Shown piece after piece: positions 28,863 to 37,734 of a stretch of DNA of 50,813 nucleotides; position 1 is the first letter of the stretch, and every line of letters begins with the position of its first letter. The notes below the pieces were generated by a model. The model was given only the letters and a program-made list of their open reading frames with translations, was not told the DNA's origin and ran no database searches. Both the position numbers and the translations under genes were made by a program. Source of the stretch: Helcococcus kunzii ATCC 51366 (GTDB lineage: Bacteria; Bacillota; Clostridia; Tissierellales; Peptoniphilaceae); contig NZ_JH601089.1 of the NCBI RefSeq assembly GCF_000245755.1, positions 1-50,813 on the forward strand. The letters run 5' to 3'.

Positions 28863-30079
28863 TTATGACAAATATTTTTCAAAAATCATTTTATAAGCTT
28901 CGATAAAATCTAGATATTGAGATAATGGCATTCTTTCATTTATCTTATGATTTAACACAGGAACTCCTGGTCCAAATACTGCTAATTCAATATTTTTATT
29001 AGCTCTAATAAATTGTGCAGCATCTGTAGTGCCAGATACAGCAATTGGTTGAATGGCTTCTGTATCACCTAAAAGTTCTGATACAAAACTTAAATCTGTG
29101 TCTAATAAATCTTCCATAGATTTAATTAAGTTTTTTGGTTTAATATCTTCATAATCATTTACAACTTCCTGAATTACTTTTATTAGCTCTGAGTCAGGTT
29201 TTGTCTCAACTGGAGATTGATTTGCCGTAACTATTAATTCAAAATTATTTTTACTTTCTTTGTTAAATTGATTAATTATATTTTGTATATCATTTATTAC
29301 ATCTTCGCTGCTATATTCTGGAATAGTTCTTGCGTTCGCTTCATATTCTGCATAATCTGGAATAGAGTTTACCTGAGTCCCACCCTTAACCAAAGTTATA
29401 TTATGAATTGTTTTACCAAGTACTTTATTTACGTGTTTTTCAATGTTCTCATTAATTTTAACTGTTATCTCATTTATCAACTTCAGTAAATTTTCTATAG
29501 CATTATTTCCTGTTTCAGGTGCTGAAGAATGTGCAGCTAATTCTTTTGAAGTCACTTTATAGTTTAATGAACCTTTGTGAGCATAGACAATGCCTATATT
29601 TACCGGCTCTCCAATCAACATAGCATCAATATTATCAGCATGCCCTTCATCAGTTAGTTGCTTAGAACCCAGCTCTCCTATCTCTTCACCAACAGTAGCT
29701 AGAAGTCTAATTTTACCCTTAAATTTTTTACTATTATGTAGATCAATCATTGCTAAAACAAGAGCTGCCAATCCAGACTTCATATCAGAAGCGCCCCTGC
29801 CCCAAATAACATCATTTTTTATTATTCCAGCATAAGGTGGTTTATCCCATTCTTCCTCATTTCCGGCATTTACAACATCCATATGTCCTGAAATTGCTAA
29901 AGTTTTTCCTTCACCATTACTTATCTCAGCGACTAAACTACATCTGCCTTCATCAAACTCAACCAGTTCAGATTCTATACCATTTTCATTTAATAGATAG
30001 CAACTTCTTTTTCATTATTATTTTCTGTCTTAATTTTAAGAATGTCTTGTAAAACTTTTATACTTTTTTTCTTGTCCAT
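28863..30079 (-). pseudogene. M20 family metallopeptidase (ArgE/DapE type), frameshifted
   Basis: From ATG 30079, after GGGGG, the frame reads MDKKKSIKVLQDILKIKTEN and stops at TAA near 29990. A shifted frame then continues with LNENGIESELVEFDEG, ISGHMDVV, GRGASDMKSG, GEEIGELGS and a C-terminal LNHKINER, the metal and catalytic signature of M20 amidohydrolases (deacylases such as succinyl-diaminopimelate desuccinylase). The indel lies at about 29990-30005. The 339-residue frame that begins at ATG 29882 lacks the first zinc-ligand His of GHMD, so it is unlikely to be active. Confidence 0.8.
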
Positions 30080-30125
30080 GATATCCCCCTCTTTTCAAGC
30101 AACTTTATCACTAGTATCTTTACCC

Positions 30126-30545
30126 TTAATCAAGTCTATGATAGCTATTTTCATGAAGAATATTATATCTTTCTTTATTTCCTTTCATAATCCTTCCATT
30201 AAACGGTATTTCGTAGCCATAGACTTTACCTAAATGATTTACTTTTAAAATTACCTTGTTCCACTTCTCATCCTCAGTAAATTCTTCAATTTCATTCCAA
30301 GGTATCAATACGAATGGTGACTTGTCGCTAAATGACATTTCTTTTTCATGTATACCCTTTTCGTCAAAATAAAGAATAAAATTCCTACTTGAATCCATAT
30401 TTCGATAAATAGTACTTATTGTCGCTTTTAGAAGAGACTTTGCAAAAGAATTATGTTTCATTGCAATAAGATAATTATCTGTTTCTCCAAATTCATCTTT
30501 CACAAAACTATAAAGTTCATCGCTACTAGTCAAAAATATTCCCAT
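30126..30545 (-). CDS. Hypothetical protein, partner of an XRE regulator
   Basis: 139 residues, soluble. The middle (NFILYFDEKGIHEKEMSFSD, VLIPWNEIEEF) reads like the beta-strands of a PH-like domain of the kind found in bacterial proteins that sense or bind membranes. The assignment is tentative. It starts 9 bases after the XRE regulator gene and shares its promoter. Confidence 0.55.
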   Translation of the reverse strand: MGIFLTSSDELYSFVKDEFGETDNYLIAMKHNSFAKSLLKATISTIYRNMDSSRNFILYFDEKGIHEKEMSFSDKSPFVLIPWNEIEEFTEDEKWNKVILKVNHLGKVYGYEIPFNGRIMKGNKERYNILHENSYHRLD

Positions 30546-30554
30546 ATTTTCCTC

Positions 30555-30764
30555 CTATTCTTCAAAAATAAACACTTCTTTTATATCTTTCTCTAATACT
30601 TTACATATTTTATATGCTGTTTCAATCGTTGGACTGATCATTTTATTTTCATACGCCATTATTGAACGTCTCTTTAATCCAACAGCCTTAGCAAGTTTAT
30701 GCTGAGAAAGTCCCTTTTCTTTTCTAAACTCTTCTATTCGATTATCAATCTTTATCTCGCCCAA
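30555..30764 (-). CDS. XRE family transcriptional regulator
   Basis: 69 residues, essentially one Cro/C1-type helix-turn-helix: KEKGLSQHKLAKAVGLKRRSIMAYENKMISPTIETAYKIC-type layout with the recognition helix near residues 27-40. It resembles small phage- or toxin-antitoxin-type repressors. Twin direct repeats in its own promoter suggest autoregulation. The downstream partner is the PH-like hypothetical gene. Confidence 0.88.
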   Translation of the reverse strand: MGEIKIDNRIEEFRKEKGLSQHKLAKAVGLKRRSIMAYENKMISPTIETAYKICKVLEKDIKEVFIFEE

Positions 30765-30786
30765 TACGACCCCCTAAACAAATATG

Positions 30787-30825
30787 GTTACATTTATAGT
30801 ACATAGTATGTTACATTTATAGTAC
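30787..30825 (-). promoter_or_regulatory. Twin operator repeats upstream of the XRE gene
   Basis: GTTACATTTATAGTAC occurs twice, at 30787-30802 and 30810-30825, identical over 16 bases and 23 bases apart (about two helical turns). On the minus strand each contains TACTAT, which can act as a -10. The arrangement fits binding of the XRE regulator to its own promoter. Confidence 0.65.
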
Positions 30826-30849
30826 CATATAAATAATTTTAAAACAAAA

Positions 30850-30877
30850 AAGACCTATGAATTTTCTCATAAGTCTT
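30850..30877 (-). terminator. Intrinsic terminator after the MagIII-like gene
   Basis: AAGACCTATGA pairs with TCATAAGTCTT (one mismatch) around ATTTTC. On the minus strand the stem is followed by TTTTTT. It ends the leftward padR-DUF2812-glycosylase run. Confidence 0.75.
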
Positions 30878-30897
30878 AATAATAAACGTCTAATTTT

Positions 30898-31539
30898 TCA
30901 GAATTTAAATGATTTCAGAAAACTTTCTTCCCATTTATCTCTTTTCCCTGAGAGATAAATTTTACCAAACTCATCAATAAGTCCATGAAATTCCTGAGCT
31001 TCTTGTAATGTAAAATTTTCTTTTATAAGATTTATTTCTCTATGAAGAGATTTATAATTGGTATAAATTTTCCCTGTCAATCGACTAAAAAGTCTTCTAG
31101 CATATGTATCGCTTATAAATACTATTCGATCAAAAACATAAAGTAATAAAACATCGGCAGTTTCTTCACCAATACCATGAAAACTTAGTAATGTATCTCG
31201 AAGAGTTTCTGTTTCTGTAAAAATCTTATTTACAATGTCAGGATTATATTGATACTTCTCATACCATACGAAAAAATTATGAATCCCACGAGCTTTATTC
31301 TTAAAAAATCCTGAAGGTCTTATTAATGTTTCTAAGTTTTCCAAATCAAGTTTTCGAATCTTTTCAGGTATAAAATTTGTAGACTCTTGTAAATTGTAAA
31401 GAGACTTCGTTACATTATTCCAATTGGTATTTTGTGTAAGAAATGCTCCAAGTATAATTTCATCTTTACTCTCTGCAGGCCACCATCCCTGAGGTCCCAT
31501 GTTGTCGTAAATGAAGTTATATAGTCGTTTTAATTTCAT
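30898..31539 (-). CDS. HhH-GPD DNA glycosylase, MagIII-like
   Basis: 213 residues of the endonuclease III fold. WWPA near residue 19, LGAFLTQNT, RPSGFFKNKA and the helix-hairpin-helix FHGIGEETADVLL followed by the catalytic Asp in SDTYARRL are as in 3-methyladenine DNA glycosylase MagIII of Helicobacter. The catalytic Lys of true endonuclease III is replaced (GEETAD) and the C-terminal Cys cluster for an iron-sulfur centre is absent, which favours a monofunctional glycosylase removing alkylated bases. It lies 27 bases downstream of the DUF2812 gene. Confidence 0.82.
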   Translation of the reverse strand: MKLKRLYNFIYDNMGPQGWWPAESKDEIILGAFLTQNTNWNNVTKSLYNLQESTNFIPEKIRKLDLENLETLIRPSGFFKNKARGIHNFFVWYEKYQYNPDIVNKIFTETETLRDTLLSFHGIGEETADVLLLYVFDRIVFISDTYARRLFSRLTGKIYTNYKSLHREINLIKENFTLQEAQEFHGLIDEFGKIYLSGKRDKWEESFLKSFKF

Positions 31540-31566
31540 TTAGAATCCTTTTGTTATGTTTTTAAT

Positions 31567-32169
31567 TTAATAGTTAAAATACCTTCTATAATTCAAGTGT
31601 GCTCGGCTAGTTAAAAACAGAACCCACACGGTGACTGCTGATAAAATTCCTAATAGTGAATAACCTAAAATATTTCCACCATTATGTACCAACATATAAA
31701 TGGAGAAAACCAACATACAAAGAAGTAGAATGAGTCCATTTAGATATGTATTTCTCAAATGCTTATATTCATTTGCAATATCGAATGGATCTGTTAATAA
31801 AGGTTGATTTTGTCCTACATTTTCTGCAATCAAAATTTCTCTATTAAAATTTGTAAATCCTGTTGCAATTTTAGCACTTGATTCAGCAAAAGGTCTTAAT
31901 CTAACCTTACCAAATGAAACATTTCCTTGGTTTAATGGTGCAAAGAATGTATTACTACCGTTCTCTTCTAACATTCTGACATAATCTTTTATTTCATTCC
32001 AAGGTTTAGTACCAACGAACTGAGTTGTATAACTATATTTTTTATTTGTTTTTTCAAATTTATATATAAATCTTTTTACCGAAACAAGTCTATATCCCTC
32101 ATTAGATATCTTATTTAACCATGGCTCCAATTGACTTACTGGATCAATAAAGAATTTAATTTTTATCAT
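31567..32169 (-). CDS. DUF2812 membrane protein
   Basis: 200 residues. A soluble N-terminal domain (about 1-135) with LEPWLNKISNEGYRLVSV and KFEKTNKKYSYTTQFVG is followed by two membrane helices (about 143-160 and 167-185). DUF2812 proteins are almost always encoded with a PadR regulator, as here: the start overlaps the padR stop by 14 bases. The pair is thought to respond to envelope or antibiotic stress; its mechanism is unknown. Confidence 0.88.
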   Translation of the reverse strand: MIKIKFFIDPVSQLEPWLNKISNEGYRLVSVKRFIYKFEKTNKKYSYTTQFVGTKPWNEIKDYVRMLEENGSNTFFAPLNQGNVSFGKVRLRPFAESSAKIATGFTNFNREILIAENVGQNQPLLTDPFDIANEYKHLRNTYLNGLILLLCMLVFSIYMLVHNGGNILGYSLLGILSAVTVWVLFLTSRAHLNYRRYFNY

Positions 32170-32485
32170 TACTTTCCCCCCCTATTTCGTCTATAAGATT
32201 CTGCAGTCTTTTCAGTCTTATTTTTTCATTATTAACTTGTTCCTTACCCTCTTCAGTAATTATGTAATTAATTTTGCCATCTTCTCTTGAACTTTCTGCA
32301 ATCCATCCTTTTTTAGAAAGATTTTTTATTGCGCCATAAAGTGTTCCCATACCTAATACAACCCTACCTTTAGTCTTTTCTTCAATAAAAAGTTTAATTC
32401 CATAACCATGCAATTCTTCATAGACAGATAGCAAGACTAATAAAGATGTCTCTGTAAGTGCTCCACCTGATACATTATCCCTCAT
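32156..32485 (-). CDS. PadR family transcriptional regulator
   Basis: 109 residues with the PadR winged helix: SLLVLLSVYEELHGYGIKLF, then GTLYGAIKNLSKKGWI containing the recognition helix, and a C-terminal dimerisation helix. It probably represses its own operon with DUF2812. Two identical 20-bp sites lie just upstream of the start. Confidence 0.92.
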   Translation of the reverse strand: MRDNVSGGALTETSLLVLLSVYEELHGYGIKLFIEEKTKGRVVLGMGTLYGAIKNLSKKGWIAESSREDGKINYIITEEGKEQVNNEKIRLKRLQNLIDEIGGESNDKN

Positions 32486-32502
32486 AAAATCACCTCTTCT
32501 TA

Positions 32503-32556
32503 TATATCACTAAACGTAGTATTGCTTTAAATAAAGTATATCACTAAACGTAGTAT
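32503..32556 (-). promoter_or_regulatory. Twin PadR-type operators
   Basis: TATATCACTAAACGTAGTAT occurs twice, at 32503-32522 and 32537-32556, 34 bases apart. Each contains the dyad ACTA-AACG-TAGT. Position directly before padR suggests autoregulation. Confidence 0.75.
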
Positions 32557-32664
32557 AAGTAAAGTAATTTAATGGAAATATTCTCTTAATAAAATGAACG
32601 ATTTTCTCTATAAGATATAAAATATTGTGTGAAAGCTAGAAAGTTAAACTTTAGGAGGTTAATC

Positions 32665-32748
32665 GTGTTAGTAGAATTGAAAGCAAAATCTCAAGTTACT
32701 ATCCCAAAAGACATAATTTATTCCCTAAATTTATCAAAAGGCGATTAA
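32665..32748 (+). pseudogene. AbrB-type antitoxin fragment
   Basis: After a strong TAGGAGG the frame reads from GTG as MLVELKAKSQVTIPK and on to SLNLSKGD, then stops. This is the first half of the SpoVT/AbrB swapped-hairpin DNA-binding domain, where K-x-QVTIPK is the landmark. Only 27 codons remain; the rest of the domain and any toxin partner are missing. Confidence 0.65.
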
Positions 32749-32810
32749 TTATAACAGAACATATATTTGTTTTTTATTTTTACTAAAAAATAGACAGAAT
32801 TATATTACTC

Positions 32811-33663
32811 CTAAATTTCAAAACTAGTTCTAGGCAGCTGAATCACAGTATCAACTCCATGTTTTTCACAATAATTTACAAGTTCAAACATAACGAGATC
32901 CGTTCTTTCTGCAATTTTTGGCATTCCTTTGGTAGGCTCATCTAAAGGTCTAAAAAAATTATCCCAATGTATTGGAATGACAAGTTTCGCAGCAGTAACA
33001 CCTATGGTTTCATCGAAAAACTCTTTTCTTTTTTCTTTATTCTTTATTCATTTTCATTACACCTGCTAAAGCCAAATACAAAACATCCGTCTCATATCCA
33101 TCTAACCTACTTTTAATATAATTACAGCTTGGATGAATTAAATATCTCTTCCCTTTATTTTCGATGTAAAAATCATAAGAGCCACCCTCTTTAAAATTTT
33201 TCAGATTTTGATAATCCTTTAATGGCTCTGTTATCTCTTCACCTAAATCGTCATTAAACGCATTTGGTTTCGAATGAATAGATGGGATTATCGTGATTTT
33301 GAAATCTCCAATTTTGTATGAACGATACTCCTCAAAGACTTCAATTTGACTACTTTCAACATTCTGACCAAGAGCAATATTTTTCGTGGTTATACTTCCA
33401 TATATCTTCGCCCCCATTTTTTTAGCAATATATGGGACATCCATAACATGATCATAGTGGGAATGTGAAACGAAAATAGCATCAACTTTATTTATCCCAT
33501 GCTTTTTCAACATTTTATCAATCAGTTTATCATCACTTGAAACCTTTTTAAATAGATACTGCATTATGGTAGGTCTTGTAAAATGCGCATCAAAGAGAAT
33601 ATGATTGTCCCCATCATCAAATAATAAGGTGGTTGTTCCAAAACTTGTAATTTTCATAGGCAA
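32811..33663 (-). pseudogene. Metallo-beta-lactamase fold hydrolase, frameshifted by a 7-bp duplication
   Basis: The main frame (33663-33037) shows the zinc motif SHSHYDH (66-72) and a later SIHSKPN. It resembles UlaG/RomA-like metal-dependent hydrolases. It ends early because CTTTATT is present twice in tandem (33035-33041 and 33042-33048). Deleting one copy gives NKEKRKEFFDETIGVTAAK and restores a C-terminus of about 80 residues containing VIPIHWDNF, which supplies the last metal-site His. The restored protein would be about 280 residues. It lies 15 bases after the flavoprotein pseudogene. Confidence 0.85.
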
Positions 33664-33678
33664 TCTCCTAACAAAACT

Positions 33679-35169
33679 TTAATGTGTATTTTGTGCTAAT
33701 CTCTTTCCAATCACATAACCTTGAGTATAATTGTGTCCAAGATTTAATCCAGACAATGTTAATGGATAATCGTAAGAACCATAGAAATTACCGGCAAGAT
33801 TTCCTATTGCATAAACCCCTTCAATAGGTCTCATGTCATCATCTAATGGTCTAAGATTTCCGTCAACTTCAATTCCGCTGCAAATCATTGTAAGTCTTAA
33901 ATGACGATGTGTCCCGTAATATGGAGGATTTTCAATTGGATAAAGATATTTTGCATCTTTGCCGAACTCTGTATCTTCTTGATTTTTCGCCATTTCATTA
34001 TAACGAGCTATTGTTTTCTTAAACTCTTCTTTGTCTTTTATTTCAAGTTTTTCTGCCAGCTCTTCTAAAGTATCCGCTTTAAATGTTTTTATTAAATCAA
34101 TAAGTACACCCTCTCTATCAGCATCTTCTTCTGGCATATACTTTTTAAGCTCATCTAATTTAGCTAAATTAAATCCCCATTCTTCAGCATTTTCTAAATA
34201 ATTAGCATCAAATATTTCTGCATAGTGTCCAGAATTCTTTTCATCTAAAAGGAAACAATTCATGTATTCCATGCCATTTTCTTCATTACAAAATCTCTTA
34301 CCATTCAATTTTACTCTTAATAGTGGTGCTTGCATGTTAGAACTTGGACCAGCATCCATATCGTGAACCATTTTTGTATGACCGATTAGTTCCATATGTC
34401 CGCCTGCATCTATAATCATCTTATGGCCATCACCACTTCTACCAAACTTTTTAGTTTCTAAATTCAATACAGCAGGAATGTAATGAGATTTCATTTGTTC
34501 ATCATTTTGATAATCTCCAGTACCTATAACAACCCCATTTTTTGCTCTAAACTCAATAACACCTTTATCAGATTTTCCATAAACACCGACAACTCTATTG
34601 CCCTCTTTTATTAATTTAATCGCAGGAGTATTATAGTAAAAATCTACACCTTTAGCTTCCGCCAGTTTTGATAAATCCTTCATCGCTTCGCCTGCATCAT
34701 AAGGCTTAGGTCCATAAAAAGCTGTGACAAAATCTAAGTCCAAATCATTATCTTTCATAAACTTCTTATGAGGTCCATTTCCTAAAGAAGATATACCAGC
34801 ACCAGCTTCTTTACTCTTTTCAATTAACCATTCTAGCGCCTCTCCAGAATTTTCAACATACATTTCATAAAGTTCTTTATTAGGCCTTAAATCACTTTCT
34901 TTTAAGAAAATTGATATAAGCTTTGCCAAGTCTTTCTTATTTGATTTTTCAAAATCAATCCCCACTCCAATATGGCCACAAGCACTCGCTTCTTTTTCCT
35001 TCTGGATAACACATACTTTCGCGCCCAGTTCTGCAGCCTTTAAAGCACAAGGCACCCCAGGAGTACCTGCACCTACAACAACAATATCATATTACCTTGT
35101 TTCTACAGGTTCTCCCTCTATTTCTTCAACTTTAAAGATTTCTCTTTCTTTTTCAAAAATATCTTTCAT
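33679..35169 (-). pseudogene. FAD-dependent oxidoreductase (fumarate-reductase family) with an in-frame stop
   Basis: From ATG 35169 (GGGGGAGAC before it) the frame reads 25 codons to TAA 35092-35094. It then continues unbroken in the same frame with YDIVVVGAGTPGVPCA, the GxGxxG FAD-binding fingerprint, to the end at 33679. The C-terminal RHLRLTMICSGIEVDGNLRP and YAIGNLAGNFYGSYDYP are typical of the flavocytochrome c/fumarate and urocanate reductase family. A GTG at 35055 would make a 458-residue product that lacks the FAD fingerprint. One nonsense change explains the break. Confidence 0.85.
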
Positions 35170-35327
35170 GTCTCCCCCTTGAAATCAAAAAATAACATTC
35201 CTAAAACTTTTATGTATAAATGATTAAGTATACTTAATATCTACATACCCAATATTTTCAAGGAGATAAATATAACAACCTTTATAGTTATAATTAAGTT
35301 TTATTTAAAATCACTTTACATTCATTA

Positions 35328-35786
35328 TCAATTTACATTAATTCTAAAAAAAGGTACTTCAGATAAATTTGCGTCTTCAAAGGAATTGTAAAAATCATTA
35401 GCATTTTTATTTGTTGCCCTTATTAACCTAATTTCATCAATATTATTCTCAATACAATCTTTTATCATCTCTTCAAAAAGTTTCTTTGCGATGTGTTGTT
35501 TTCTATATTTAGGTAAAACATAAAGCCAATCGACATAACATATCCTAAATCCATCTTGAAGACAAGCATAAAAATGGTATTCAATTCTTCCTATAACTAC
35601 ATCGTCTACAATTGCAAGTAATGAAGTAGTCTGTTTATTTAGCTCATCATCTAATCTTGCATAAAGTTCTTTCTCATTAATCTCAGTTGAACACATTAAT
35701 TCGGGCTCAAGTTTTACTGCTATTTTTAAGTAATCTAGATATGATTTAAAATTGTCTTTATTTAGTTTTTCAAATTTGTAGTTCAT
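35328..35786 (-). CDS. GNAT family N-acetyltransferase
   Basis: 152 residues. The acetyl-CoA site is in VLPKYRKQHIAKKLFEEMI (about 91-109), a motif-A variant in which RxxGxA is RKQHIA, so the usual Gly is His. A C-terminal NANDFYNSF segment matches motif B. The substrate is unknown. Upstream lies the second inverted-repeat array. Confidence 0.82.
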   Translation of the reverse strand: MNYKFEKLNKDNFKSYLDYLKIAVKLEPELMCSTEINEKELYARLDDELNKQTTSLLAIVDDVVIGRIEYHFYACLQDGFRICYVDWLYVLPKYRKQHIAKKLFEEMIKDCIENNIDEIRLIRATNKNANDFYNSFEDANLSEVPFFRINVN

Positions 35787-35874
35787 AGATATTACTGCTC
35801 CTGTTGTAAATAAATAGTGTATGTTAAGACTAGATTTACATAACAGGAAATTTATGTCAATACCTTAACTATTC

Positions 35875-36134
35875 TTTACTTGGGTATTTTTGAATTTTAA
35901 ATTTGCAAAGTAATAAAAATTGTTAATTTACTTGGGTATTTCGAAATTTTAAATTTGCAAAGTAATAAAATCTGCAGATTTACTTGGGTATTTTAAAATA
36001 TTTAATTTACAAAGTAAAATTTTTATTATAATCTGAAAAAATTACTTGGGTATATCAAAAAAACGACTTTAACCAAGTAAATTTGTCAAAATAACTACTT
36101 TGTAAAATAGAAAAACTGAAAATACCAAGTAAAA
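35875..36134. repeat. Array of TTTACTTGGGTAT / GCAAAGTAATAAA repeats
   Basis: TTTACTTGGGTATT starts at 35875, 35927 and 35979 (52-bp period), with GCAAAGTAATAAA at 35905 and 35957 and a degenerate ACAAAGTAAA at 36009. A fourth TTACTTGGGTAT is at 36042. After that the same words appear inverted (CCAAGTAAA at 36073, ATACCAAGTAAA at 36122). The ACTT/AAGT halves of each unit can pair. The array fills most of the gap between the GNAT gene and the thiamine promoter. Confidence 0.8.
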
Positions 36135-36208
36135 TTGTAATTATTAGGAAAATATATTGATACAAGAACGAACGTTTCCACCCCTAACCTTTGTCAATAA
36201 CATAACAT

Positions 36209-36237
36209 TTGTAAGAAAAAATTTACTATGTTAAGAT
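36209..36237 (+). promoter_or_regulatory. Promoter of the ykoFEDC operon
   Basis: TTGTAA (36209-36214), a 17-base spacer and TAAGAT (36232-36237) place the transcript start near 36244, about ten bases before the TPP aptamer. Confidence 0.6.
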
Positions 36238-36254
36238 TTATATAGAAAAAGATA

Positions 36255-36334
36255 TTTCGGGGGAGCTTATTTAGCTGAGATAGAGAAATCTAGACCCTTA
36301 GAACCTGATTTGGTTAAAACCAACGTAGGGAAGA
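36255..36334 (+). promoter_or_regulatory. TPP riboswitch (thi box)
   Basis: The conserved blocks are all present in order: CGGGGGAGC, GCTGAGA (36274-36280), GACCCTTAGAACCTGA, TTGGTTAAAACCAACG and TAGGGAA. This is the thiamine pyrophosphate aptamer. Binding of TPP should favour the terminator at 36488-36519 and shut off the thiamine-related transporter operon. Confidence 0.95.
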
Positions 36335-36487
36335 AAGTCGGTAACAATAAGGTAAAATCAAGTATGTTTGTCTATTTAGAGTGTGACATTAAGGGATATA
36401 TTAGAGATTTTACTTGTGTTATTGTGAAATATTTCAGTTGATTGTTTGTGATATTTCATTTTATTACACATTATAGTTTGATTACTT

Positions 36488-36519
36488 AGACTACTTCACT
36501 ATGAGGTAGTCTTTTTTTT
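36488..36519 (+). terminator. Riboswitch-controlled terminator
   Basis: An 11-bp stem (AGACTACTTCA / TGAGGTAGTCT, one G-T pair) with a 3-nt loop is followed by eight T. It lies 154 bases after the aptamer and 24 before ykoF. The long spacer between includes GTGAAATAT / ATATTTCAT, which may form part of the antiterminator. Confidence 0.9.
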
Positions 36520-36542
36520 ATATAAAATTTTAGGGGGACAAA

Positions 36543-37157
36543 ATGAACAAAGAATTAGATCAAGTAAATTTATCTTGCGGAATTGATAGTAATATCACTG
36601 GTTGTCGTTTTTCTTTATATCCAATGACTGACAATTTTGTTGATATCATATTATCATCATTAGAAAAGACAGACATTTCAAATGTTTGGACAGAAACTGA
36701 TGCATTGTCAACTGTTTACAGAGGAAAGAGTGAATATGTTGTTGATGCTGTAGAAGCGCTATTTATTAATGCATATAAAGAAGATATTCACATGACAATT
36801 GAAGGGCTGCTTTCAAAGGGATGTCCTGGGGATTCAAAAGGCGATGTGAAAATGGGAATAGAAGGGAAATCACCTAATCAAGAATTGATAAAAGACATTC
36901 ATTTCCCAGCATTATGTAAGTTTTCTCTTTATCCAATGGGAAATGATAATTATATGGATGAGATTTATGACATTGTAGATATAGCTAAAGATAAAGGATT
37001 AAATCCTAAATCAATACATTATGCCACAAGACTTGAAGGTGATGTACAAGATATTTTTAATTATTTTGGTGAAATTACAAAATATTTAGAAGTGAGAATT
37101 TCACACTATATTATTCATTTTACTATTTCTGTGAATAGCCCAACTGTGGAGGATTAA
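36543..37157 (+). CDS. ykoF: YkoF family thiamine/HMP-binding protein
   Basis: 204 residues, soluble, with two repeats of an ACT-like fold. The repeats are visible as GCRFSLYPMTDNF near residue 20 and LCKFSLYPMGNDNY near 122. The B. subtilis homologue binds thiamine and its pyrimidine moiety and is encoded with the YkoEDC transporter. GGGGG precedes the ATG. It is the first gene under the TPP riboswitch; the stop is followed after one base by ykoE. Confidence 0.9.
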   Translation: MNKELDQVNLSCGIDSNITGCRFSLYPMTDNFVDIILSSLEKTDISNVWTETDALSTVYRGKSEYVVDAVEALFINAYKEDIHMTIEGLLSKGCPGDSKGDVKMGIEGKSPNQELIKDIHFPALCKFSLYPMGNDNYMDEIYDIVDIAKDKGLNPKSIHYATRLEGDVQDIFNYFGEITKYLEVRISHYIIHFTISVNSPTVED

Positions 37158-37158
37158 T

Positions 37159-37734
37159 ATGAAAAATAATACTTTAAGTTTACAAGATGTTATAATGGTT
37201 TCTATTTTATCAGTTGTATTAGGAGTTGTTTATTTAGGTGCAGTATATTTTTCAACCACATTAGTAGGATTTTTCACACCAATGGGAATAGGTTTCATGG
37301 GTTATGAGATTGTCTTTGGTATTTGGTTGATGGCTGCAACATTAGCTGCATATATCATTCAAAAACCAGGTGTTGCAATTGTTACAGAAGTACTAGCTGC
37401 AGTTATAGAGGTACTTTTGGGAAATTTCTTTGGGCCAATGGTTATAGTTTCTGGAATTGTGCAAGGCTTAGGTGCAGAAGTTGTATTTGCAGGATATGGC
37501 TATAGAAAATGGGATCATAAAACTGTGTATTTAGCAGCAATTGGCACATGCATAACTTCATTTATCTGGTCATTCATTAGATCAGGTTATGGAAGTTTAT
37601 CTTTACCAATAATACTTCTATTTTTTGTGGTAAGAATAATTTCGACCTTAATCTTTGCGGGATACATTCCAATAAAATTGGTCGACAAATTATCTGAAAT
37701 GAAATTACTTAAATCATATTCAGTAGGAAAATAA
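37159..37734 (+). CDS. ykoE: ECF transporter S component, thiamine precursor (YkoE)
   Basis: 191 residues with five to six membrane helices. It recognises the substrate in the energy-coupling-factor transporter, probably hydroxymethylpyrimidine or a thiamine breakdown product as in B. subtilis YkoE. The last base of its stop overlaps the start of ykoD (TAATG), so translation is coupled. Confidence 0.9.
   Translation: MKNNTLSLQDVIMVSILSVVLGVVYLGAVYFSTTLVGFFTPMGIGFMGYEIVFGIWLMAATLAAYIIQKPGVAIVTEVLAAVIEVLLGNFFGPMVIVSGIVQGLGAEVVFAGYGYRKWDHKTVYLAAIGTCITSFIWSFIRSGYGSLSLPIILLFFVVRIISTLIFAGYIPIKLVDKLSEMKLLKSYSVGK

Noticed and set aside
29883-30079. M20 peptidase starting at ATG 29882 as an intact gene
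   Set aside because: That start would drop the metal-binding His of GHMD, and coding sequence clearly continues upstream in the same frame as far as the indel.
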